Assembly: GCA_964485095.1 (NCBI GenBank)
Contig: CAZAIB010000004.1
Span: 1 to 64,000, forward strand
Reading direction: 5' to 3'
DNA: 64,000 bases
Origin: CAYNWT01 sp964485095
GTDB taxonomy: Bacteria; Planctomycetota; Planctomycetia; Planctomycetales; Planctomycetaceae
A program made the position numbers and the translations under genes. Below are positions 1 through 8,100 of this stretch, in pieces. Below the pieces are notes generated by a model. The model was not told where the DNA came from. It worked only from the letters and a program-made list of their open reading frames with translations, and searched no databases. The first letter of the stretch is position 1. The number at the start of each line of letters is the position of its first letter.

Positions 1-2
1 AA

Positions 3-83
3 GCCGCCCGCAAAGCAGCCTTCGGCGCCGCCGCCAACTTCGGAGCCGGCGATTTTTCTAACAAACGCCGCCCACCGAGATAA
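3..83 (+). CDS. C-terminal end of an unidentified protein (partial)
   Basis: The third frame is open from the window edge to a TAA at 81-83 and gives 26 residues ending NKRRPPR. The Ala/Gly-rich composition followed by a basic tail looks like a real C-terminus, and the other forward frames are less convincing. The gene lies mostly outside the window, so no function can be given. The next gene begins about 250 bp downstream on the same strand. Confidence 0.45.
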   Translation, partial: AARKAAFGAAANFGAGDFSNKRRPPR

Positions 84-336
84 CTGCCGCTGGCTAACCC
101 GAACCGAGCATGTTTGCGGGCACTCCGCCAGAATGCGCTTCGGTTACATCGCCCGATTCACCTCATTGCAGCATCCGTCACCATCTCCCGTGCGATTGTC
201 TTTCTTGGTGGTCTTGCGTGGATCCGTATTCGCTACACTTAGAAGCAGTCAACTATGAGCGGACAGGGCCACCTGCCTTGGGTACTCCTGCATGGAATAC
301 TCGCCCTTGTGCAACTGCAAATGAACAGGCTCCAAC

Positions 337-1053
337 ATGCCATCCATGAGTACTACCACCGTCAAAGATGTCCTCAAAGAACTCGAATCGCTTGGTGACG
401 AGAAACGTCGGCAGTTCAACGGCAAGGTAGGTCGCGATGGGATCGCAGGCGTACCGGCGGACAAGCAGTTTGGCTGCAAGACCGGCGACCTTCGGAAGCT
501 TGCAAAGAAGCTCAAGACCGATCACGAGCTCGGGCTGAAGTTGTGGAAGACAGGCAACATGGATGCGCAGATGTTGGCGATCCTTGTCATGAAGCCGAAG
601 GAACTCTCAGCGAAAGAGCTCGACACAATGGTGCGCGAGGCTCGCTTCTCTTGGGTGACGGATTGGCTGCAGTCGTACATCATCAAGCACCAGCCCGACG
701 CCGAGAAGGACAAGCTGCGCAAGAAGTGGATGAAGAAGAGCGAAAAAGACAGTTGGGTCTCGCGGGCCGGCTGGCATCTGGCCGCATCGATGATCAACAA
801 GGGGCACGATGTTGGTGATGTGGAGGCGCTGCTCGATCGTCTTGAGAAAGAGATGCCCAAAGCCAAGCCGGAAACGCAGTGGACGATGAACAACACGCTT
901 GGCGCGATCGGCATGAAGCATGCCAACCACCGGAAACGAGCGGTCGCGATTGGTGAGAAGATTGGTCTCTACGCAGACTGGCCGAAACAAAAAGGCTGCG
1001 TCAGTCCGTATGTCCCGGTGTGGGTTGAGGAGATGGTGAAGCGGGAGAGCTGA
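337..1053 (+). CDS. DNA alkylation repair protein, AlkD-like HEAT-fold family
   Basis: This 238-residue protein matches the AlkD-like DNA alkylation repair family by its all-alpha, Lys-rich build. Recognisable stretches are the N-terminal GVPADKQFGCKTGDLRKLAK, which resembles the family's first helical repeats, and the central WVTDWLQSY. Family members are HEAT-like DNA glycosylases that remove alkylated bases without base flipping; activity here is inferred. The first ATG (337) and the ATG three codons later (MSTTT, 346) are both possible starts. It ends at TGA 1051-1053. It stands alone between a 250-bp leader and the nrdA terminator, so context adds nothing. Confidence 0.8.
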   Translation: MPSMSTTTVKDVLKELESLGDEKRRQFNGKVGRDGIAGVPADKQFGCKTGDLRKLAKKLKTDHELGLKLWKTGNMDAQMLAILVMKPKELSAKELDTMVREARFSWVTDWLQSYIIKHQPDAEKDKLRKKWMKKSEKDSWVSRAGWHLAASMINKGHDVGDVEALLDRLEKEMPKAKPETQWTMNNTLGAIGMKHANHRKRAVAIGEKIGLYADWPKQKGCVSPYVPVWVEEMVKRES

Positions 1054-1283
1054 CGATGCTCGCCATGTTCGGCCAGACTCCTTTACGGATTTGACCGTGT
1101 TGCAGCATTGGGCATAGCGACTTCTGCACTACAGCGCACTGCTGACCGGTTCCGTAGTGAAAAAGCAGGGGGGCCCACCGATGTAAAATCGGCGGCGAAG
1201 GGTAGCATCAGTGGCATTTGGCTTTACGCCACCGGCAATCGATATTTCGTAAGCAACCGCGTGAAAGCGACCGGGGCCATCCG

Positions 1284-1318
1284 TAAAAAAAGAGCGGCCC
1301 CTGGTTGGAGCCGCTCTC
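1284..1318 (-). terminator. Rho-independent terminator of nrdA
   Basis: Read on the minus strand, an 8-bp GC-rich stem (AGAGCGGC paired with GCCGCTCT, 1291-1298 and 1310-1317) is followed directly by a run of seven T. It lies about 30 bp past the nrdA stop codon. This is a textbook intrinsic terminator in the orientation of nrdA. Confidence 0.85.
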
Positions 1319-1346
1319 TGTATGTCGTCCGGTCAGAGCCGGTTGG

Positions 1347-4223
1347 TTACTGACAGGCTTCGCAGTCTGGATTGTCCAGGCTGCAGGCTTCTACGTTTGA
1401 CATGTCCGTTGCCGGAACCGCATGTGGTGCGGGGACGGGAGTCTCAGCAGCACCTTCGGCTCGGTTCATGGCGATGTCGCTGGAAGCACTCTTGCTTTTC
1501 ATCCAGCGAGGCTGAACACCAAACTTGTTGATATCGACCGTCGATTTTTCGACCTGAGTCGCTGCGAGAGTTCGCAGGTAGTAGGTCGTTTTCAGGCCGG
1601 TTTCCCAGGCGTGCATGTACATCTCATGCAGCTTCTTGCCGCTTGGTTCCTGCATGTAAAGGTTCAGGCTCTGACCCATGTCGATCCACTTCTGGCGACG
1701 AGCCGCACATTCGATGATCCACTTTGAATCAATTTCGAACGCGGTCAGGTACCGAGCTTTCACTTCATCCGGGATGCCCGGCACTTCCGACAGGTTACCG
1801 TCGTAGTACTTGAGCGCCTCCAGCATGTCGGCGTTCCACAGGTTCCGTTCTTTGAGCTCGTTAACCAAAGCAATGTTCACATGAGTGAACTCACCGCTCA
1901 GGTTACTCTTCACGTACAGCTGCTTGTACGACGGCTCGATGGACTGGCTCACACCAATGATGGTTGAGATAGTCGCAGTCGGAGCAATCGCCATGACGTT
2001 GCTGTTACGCATACCGAACTTAGCAACCGCTTCACGAACCGGCTTCCAATCGAGTGCCGCAGATCGATCGAGGTTCACAGGAACACCGCGTTCCTGTTCC
2101 AGCACATCGATGGTGTCGATTGGCAGCAGACCGCGATCCCACTTCGAACCGTTGTAGGTTTCGTAGGTGCCGCGTTCCTGAGCCAACGACGCACTCGCCA
2201 TGATCGCGTAGTACGAAATTGCTTCCATACTTTGATCGGCGAATTCGACAGCTTCCTGGCTGGCGTAACCAATACCCTGAGCAGCCAGAGCGTCCTGGAA
2301 ACCCATCAGGCCCAGGCCCACCGGTCGGTGTTTCTGGTTGCTGTATTTGGCTTCCTCAGTCGGATAGAAGTTGATGTCGATGACGTTGTCGAGCATTCGC
2401 ATTGCGGTGCGAATGGTCTCTTCCAGCATCTCCAGGTCCAACTTCCCATCAACAACGTGCTTGTACAGGTTGATGGAACCAAGGTTGCAGACAGCCGTTT
2501 CCTTCTCAGATGTGTTGAGAAGAATTTCGGTACACAGGTTACTGCTGTGAACCACACCAACGTGATCCTGAGGCGAACGAACGTTCGATGGATCCTTGAA
2601 GGTGATCCACGGGTGACCTGTTTCGAACAGGCGAGTCAGCATCTTTCGCCAAAGGTCCTTGGCGGAAACGGTACGGTGCAGACGAACCTTGCCAGCCGCG
2701 GCCAGGCGTTCGTATTCCTCGTAGCGTTCCTCGAATGCTCGACCAACAAGATCGTGCAGGTCAGGAACATCGTTCGGGCTGAACAACGTCCAATCCTGAT
2801 CCAGTTTCACCCGTTTCATAAACAGGTCTGGAATCCAGTTAGCCGTGTGCATGTCGTGCGTACGGCGGCGGTCGTCACCGGTGTTCTTCCGCAGGTCCAG
2901 GAACTCTTCGATATCCAGGTGCCACGTTTCCAGGTACGAACAAACCGCGCCTTTGCGTTTGCCGCCCTGGTTAACGGCCACAGCCGTATCGTTAACAACC
3001 TTGAGAAACGGAATGACGCCCTGACTGGCCCCGTTGGTTCCTTTGATGTGCGAGTTCGTCGCGCGAATCTGCGTCCAGTCGTTACCCAGACCACCGGCCC
3101 ACTTGGACAACCGAGCGTTGTCTGAAACGGCCTTGAAGATGTGATCCAGGTCGTCTTTGACAGTGCTGAGGTAGCACGAACTTAGCTGCGGATGCAGTGT
3201 TGCTGAGTTAAACAGTGTCGGTGTGGCCGAGATGAACCGGTGCGACGACAGAATGTTGTAGAACTGAATCGCGCGTTCTTCGCGGTTGTCTTCTTTCGAA
3301 GCCAGACCCATTGCAACTCGCATCCAGAAGTACTGGGGAGTCTCAATGCGACGACCATCGATGTGCAACAGATACCGGTCGTAAACAGCCTGCAGACCCG
3401 GGTACTTGAACAGCGCGTCGCGTTCAGGTTTCAGGGCCGCACCAATCTTGGTGAGGTCGTACTGTCGCAGATCTGGTGTCAGACGATCGGCGATGATGCC
3501 ATCGATGACGTAGTGTTCAAACTGGTTGTAGTACAGCTTGTTGTAATCTTCGTCGTCAATCGGAGCACTGCCGAGCGCTTCGTTGGCGATGACCATCAGC
3601 ATGAGCCGTGAAGTCACGACGTCGTAAGCAGGGTCGCATTCGATGCGGCACCGAGCGGCCAGAATCATTGCCTGGTAAATCTCAGTGACTGAGATGCCAT
3701 CGAAGATTGACTTGAGAACTTCCTCAAGCATGTCTTCAACAGAGCAAACGTTGGTCAAACCTTCGCATGCTTTGACCAGACGACGACGGATGCGTTCTTC
3801 ATCGAATGGAACACGCAGGCCGTCTTCCATCTTGATTTGAAGCGACGGGATTTCTTCTTCCAGCCCGTGCAGTGGTTCGGTTGCGCGAAGCGAACGAATC
3901 TTGGCGTGTTCAGCGCGGTAGACGATGTATTTGCGAGCCACGCGGTAGTGCCCGCGTTTCATCAGCATCAGCTCAACAAAGTCCTGAATCTTTTCAACGT
4001 CAGCACCATCTGGTGTTGCTGCTGCTGCGGAGATTTCAGCGGCGACCTCTTCCGACATCTCGGCCACTTCACCGGCGACTGAGTCGTCCAGTGGTTGGTT
4101 CTCGGCGAGATTCAATTCTGCGCGGAAGGCGTTCGCAACAGCTCGCTCGATCATGCTTGATTCAAAAGGAACAAGCCGGCCGTCCCGTTTGCGTACGATC
4201 CACTCTGAACGTGCTCGAATCAT
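1347..4223 (-). CDS. nrdA: Ribonucleoside-diphosphate reductase, class I large (alpha) subunit
   Basis: This 958-residue protein reduces ribonucleotides to deoxyribonucleotides and needs a radical-generating beta subunit, which is not in the window. There appear to be two N-terminal ATP-cone domains (about residues 5-105 and 128-215), where many NrdA have one. The catalytic core follows: C350 in LSSCYLST, the N562/C564/E566 triad in SNLCTEI, and C579 in AVCNLGSINL as the partner of the redox cysteine pair. The C-terminus carries the thiol-shuttling pair CEAC (C954, C957). A strong Shine-Dalgarno (AGAGGAG) precedes the ATG at 4223. A paired NrdR-box-like site lies about 370-420 bp upstream, and a terminator follows the gene. 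Confidence 0.95.
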   Translation of the reverse strand: MIRARSEWIVRKRDGRLVPFESSMIERAVANAFRAELNLAENQPLDDSVAGEVAEMSEEVAAEISAAAATPDGADVEKIQDFVELMLMKRGHYRVARKYIVYRAEHAKIRSLRATEPLHGLEEEIPSLQIKMEDGLRVPFDEERIRRRLVKACEGLTNVCSVEDMLEEVLKSIFDGISVTEIYQAMILAARCRIECDPAYDVVTSRLMLMVIANEALGSAPIDDEDYNKLYYNQFEHYVIDGIIADRLTPDLRQYDLTKIGAALKPERDALFKYPGLQAVYDRYLLHIDGRRIETPQYFWMRVAMGLASKEDNREERAIQFYNILSSHRFISATPTLFNSATLHPQLSSCYLSTVKDDLDHIFKAVSDNARLSKWAGGLGNDWTQIRATNSHIKGTNGASQGVIPFLKVVNDTAVAVNQGGKRKGAVCSYLETWHLDIEEFLDLRKNTGDDRRRTHDMHTANWIPDLFMKRVKLDQDWTLFSPNDVPDLHDLVGRAFEERYEEYERLAAAGKVRLHRTVSAKDLWRKMLTRLFETGHPWITFKDPSNVRSPQDHVGVVHSSNLCTEILLNTSEKETAVCNLGSINLYKHVVDGKLDLEMLEETIRTAMRMLDNVIDINFYPTEEAKYSNQKHRPVGLGLMGFQDALAAQGIGYASQEAVEFADQSMEAISYYAIMASASLAQERGTYETYNGSKWDRGLLPIDTIDVLEQERGVPVNLDRSAALDWKPVREAVAKFGMRNSNVMAIAPTATISTIIGVSQSIEPSYKQLYVKSNLSGEFTHVNIALVNELKERNLWNADMLEALKYYDGNLSEVPGIPDEVKARYLTAFEIDSKWIIECAARRQKWIDMGQSLNLYMQEPSGKKLHEMYMHAWETGLKTTYYLRTLAATQVEKSTVDINKFGVQPRWMKSKSASSDIAMNRAEGAAETPVPAPHAVPATDMSNVEACSLDNPDCEACQ

Positions 4224-4592
4224 TCGAAGCTCCTCTCTCTTTCCTCAGTGAAAGCCGAGCGTCGTGCCCGGTCGGGTCCATTTTTCCAAACAAATACCCG
4301 GGCAAACCCGGGGGGCCTGACTAGTGATTTCCAGCCGCCGCAGGCCGGCCGAATTCCGTCTCAATTCCGGCGCATATAGCGACTCGGACAGGACTCGAAT
4401 GGGGGCGACTAAGGCAGGGTGAAAAGCGTGTCAGAATCGACATCATGTCGAGCGAGCTTCCTTGCTGAAGGGCGGCCAACATACCCGCGTTGACGAACAT
4501 GTCAAACGAAGTGAAATGAGCCGGAAAACAACGCATTTCCCGGCTTGGCCGCACAATCCCTGCCAAAGCGGCAGTGACTCCGTTGCTGTGTA

Positions 4593-4641
4593 GATCCCAA
4601 TATAGTGTGTTGGCGCAATTCGTCAACACAAAATGTTGTGC
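4593..4641. promoter_or_regulatory. Pair of NrdR-box-like operator sites upstream of nrdA
   Basis: Two 16-bp sites resemble the palindromic NrdR box (remembered consensus acaCwAtATaTwGtgt). Site 1 (4593-4608, GATCCCAATATAGTGT) matches about 11 of 16 positions and site 2 (4626-4641, ACACAAAATGTTGTGC) about 13 of 16. They are separated by 17 bp, so they repeat every 33 bp, close to three helical turns, which is how known NrdR sites are paired. NrdR is the nucleotide-sensing repressor of ribonucleotide reductase genes. No nrdR gene lies in the window, so regulation is inferred from the sites alone. Confidence 0.6.
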
Positions 4642-4855
4642 CATCCAGCGACCTTGCCCCCAGGATCGGCTAGTGACGAAAACCAACTTGAGCCGCGTTA
4701 AGAATCTTCACAATTGAGGCAGATTGACCATGCGGTTGGTAGCAATTGGGGCGGACTCCGCCGGCGGCGAGTTGCGAAAAAGTAGTCGAATCTGGCGGTG
4801 CAGACTGTGCTTCTCCAGCGGCACATTAAAGCGAACTTGTTGCCTGCTCTTGCAT

Positions 4856-5043
4856 AGGGCCGGAGGCCCGGCAAAATCACTGCCGGGGTCGTCAGGCCCC
4901 GGACGGAACATTGACCCACTGGGGCGCAGGCCTGAAACACAAGCAGGGAATGTTGTGTCGGCCCTCTGGGCCTGCAGTGGACTCATACCCTGACACCGGG
5001 GCCCTGACGACCCCGGCAGAGATTGTTTAGGGCCTCCGGCCCT
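4856..5043. repeat. Large imperfect palindrome, about 47-bp arms
   Basis: The left arm (4856-4902) and right arm (4996-5043) are reverse complements over about 47 bp with a few mismatches and one single-base bulge. Both arms contain CCTCCGGCCCT and GACGACCCCGGCAG in matching order. The spacer of about 93 bp also has weaker internal pairing (GGCCTGC with GCAGGCC). The region would fold into one long hairpin. There is no T-run on either side and no open frame inside. It could be a non-autonomous mobile or REP-like element, or a structured RNA. Confidence 0.6.
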
Positions 5044-5190
5044 GAGTCACCAATCATGGGCTACGCACTTAGCCAGGCGTTCACCGGCACCGGCCCCCAT
5101 TGGGGCGTTGAGATCGGCGAGTGTTGGGTTTCGTCTACGCTCGCATCTGGGAGAAACGCCAAGTTATTCTGGCGGCTCCGTGTGGCTTCT

Positions 5191-8100
5191 TTACTTCAGC
5201 GTGTTGAGGTACTGCCAGATCGCGTCGAATTGAACCTTGGCGTCTCCGTCTGCGATGTTGCGAATCGAGGTCTTGCCGCCGGTTGCGAGTTTCGGCATCT
5301 TGGTTGAGATGTCGATTCGCGGTGGGTCCAACATCCAGCGATCGAAAAATGGTCGGCGGATGCGAGCGGGGATTTGTTCCAGGTTCACACCAAGTGCATC
5401 GAATGCGGCGGTTGGTTTTTGATCGCCAATGCCGTGGCACTGCAGGCAGTTGAACCCACCGTCTTTGCCAACCAGCGTTTGCCCCAGTTCGGCCTTGTCG
5501 TTCGCAACTGCGACTGGCTTCTCGTTCGGGTCGACGCCGTGCTGATGAGCGAGTCCGGTGGCGATGATGTCGCCGTAGGCACCGAAACGCGGCATGCGAA
5601 TTCGCAGGTGCGGACGGAGCCGGTTGTTGTTTTCGCCCGAGATGAACTTTGCCATCCAGTCGGTCTTCAGTTTCTCACCAGCCCACGTCAGTGGTGGAAC
5701 CATCTCTGGCTGCAATCCGCGTGAGCCTTCTTCGGCGAACACTTCACGGAACAGCCCTGCGTTGTGATCGCGAGTATGACACGCGTTACAGTTGAGCTTC
5801 GCGATCGCACGTTCGGCCGATTCGCTCGGGATATGAATGGCCAGTGTGTGCAAGTCGTTCTCGATCAAGTTGAGTAGTATACGTTGTTGGTCTCGGGTGA
5901 AGCCAAAGTTTGGAGCCTCACCTCGTTTGTCAGCGTCTTTCGCTAGACAACCAGATTCTTTCGCCGACAAACCTCGCAGCTGCCCTTGTGCCGGGCGCTC
6001 GTCCATCGAATGGCAGTTCGCGCATCCAACAGAACCAAACAAGATGCGTCCGTTTCTCGGATCGCCCGTTGTTTCAAACTCAGCAGCGTCGGGCGTTTCA
6101 GAACGCAGCCAGGCGACCAGATTGTTCGCTTCCTTATCGCTTAACCCAAAGTCCGGCATACGTCGCCACACATGATGTTTTCGCGGAGCCTTCAGGAACG
6201 CGGCTATCGCACCGGCCTGGTACTTCTTATCCACATGATTCAGCGAGCGCCGGTTGTAGCCATCTTCGTCGCCAAGCGGTGTGGTTCGATGGCAGGCGAT
6301 GCAGCCAAGGTCTTCCCAAAGAATCTCGCCTGCCTCAACGGTCGCATCATTCTTGTCTGATTCCTCCGCTGAACCCAGAGTCGAAATATACGCGGCGATA
6401 TCCATCGCATCCGATTCCGAATCAACACCATGCAAAACAGCGGGCATATTGGTATCAGGCCGAATGCTCTTCGGGTTCAGAATCCAATCCCGCAGCCACT
6501 CCGGCCGGAACCGCGCGCCAGCTTCGGCGAGGCTTGGGGCCGTCTGCTTGAGTTCGGGCATACCGTCGGTTGTGTCGATGCCTTCCGGGACTGAGTGACA
6601 GCGAATGCAACCACTGTCGGCGAATAGCGCTCTACCTTCACGTCGTCCACGGTATTTCGCGAGGCTACCGTCTTTTGGATTGTGCTTCAGAGCTGTCGGT
6701 GGGATTGGCTCCCAACCAAACGTGTCCGATTTCCATTCCACATGACGTTCCGGGAAGGTAGCGAACTCGTGCTCTCCACGTGGCAGTTGGATTGCCCGCT
6801 CACCGCTCCCAACGCTGCGTTCATTAATGAAGACTCCGGCCCGGTAACCACCATTGGCCAGCCTCTCGCCAAGCGGCGGCCTACCGGCGAAGCGGAAGCT
6901 GTAACGGCCGGGCTTCGACACAGTGAGGAAACCGGACATCCCCAAGCCGTTCACCTCACCAGTTGAAAGAGGGAACACTGCCGGCACCGCCAGTCTTACG
7001 ACACGCGTATCCAAAGGTTGTTGTTCATATGAATCACCGGTTGTGCTTCCAAAGATTTCCACGAGGAGTCCTGGTTCTAACTCCACCTTCCTCACAATCT
7101 CACGCGGTTTATCCATCGCTTTCTCGACATCGAACTCACCACCAAGCTTATTTACCGTTGCGTGCATTTCGTTTTCGAACGCGTTCCCATCGACATCTTT
7201 CAGTGCCCAAGAAATCTTCATCTGCATGACCGTTTGGATGTCTTCGATTTCCAGGAACACGGTCTTGTTGTCGGGCAGCAGCGTCGCGGAACTCACGCGG
7301 ACATCGTCCTGTCCGGTCTTCTTCGGATCGGCAACGCTATAGTGGGCCGAACCGTAGTTCTTGGTCCAACGGTAGTTCCATTGTTGAAGTGCGTAGTTGC
7401 CTGAGTTGATCGCGGTGGCTCGGTCCAGGGGTTCGCTGAACTTCAATGAGATGCCGTTATTGGCCACGTGGTAATCAACCGGCATGTGAGCCGGCTGGCC
7501 CGTGTAGCGGACTCGATAGAACCCGCCCGGTCGCGTCTTGTTGGAACTCCATCCGAACAAACCGCAAATGTAAAGCTGCCCGTCTTGCGGATGGAACCGA
7601 GCCCGCATGGTTCCCGTTGGGAAGTCCAGTGGAAACTTTACGGCTCCGCCCTGGTAAACGGTTCCGACCTTCTCGTAAGGAATCAGGAATACCTGCCCGG
7701 TTCCGTACGATGTGGAAATCAAATTACCGGACAGCGGGCCCCATTGGTTGCTGGTCACCCACAACGATTCGGCGGGCGAACGGTCTACGTTCTTCGGCAG
7801 CCACACAACTGGCGGGTCGTACTTCGTTGGCCGTTCGCTGCGATGATACGAGTACATGTTTCCATAGAACCCGCCCTGTTTGACCAGGTTAATGCGGTTC
7901 GCCGGAGTCCAATGACCTTCCTGGTCGCTGGTTGAGAGTTCGCCATTCGGCCCAATGCCGACTCCGTTGGCCGCTCGAAAACCGTTGCAGACAATCTCGC
8001 TGGTGCGACCATCGGGCGCGACGCGGATGAGTGTTCCGTGGTGCGGAACCAGCGAGTCCTTCGCGTGACGAGCCGACTTGGCGTAATAGAAATTTCCCTT

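Larger units (their letters stand above)
4224..5190. other. Long non-coding region between nrdA and the pentaheme gene
   Basis: I see no credible gene in these 967 bp; the short open frames lack recognisable protein features and Shine-Dalgarno sequences. The part next to nrdA is a long untranslated leader of about 370 nt. It includes a CCCGGG-CAAA-CCCGGG hairpin at 4297-4312. Beyond it lie the NrdR-like boxes and then a large imperfect palindrome (4856-5043). Confidence 0.6.

Noticed and set aside
1108..1353. Open frame on the plus strand before the nrdA terminator
   Set aside because: It runs into the intrinsic terminator of nrdA, has no ribosome-binding site and no protein-like sequence.
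2232..3125. A 297-codon plus-strand frame inside nrdA
   Set aside because: It is antisense to the conserved nrdA core, so its length reflects codon bias of the real gene.
4321..4986. Several minus-strand frames upstream of nrdA
   Set aside because: They cover the palindrome and the NrdR-like sites, their translations do not look like protein, and they lack start signals.
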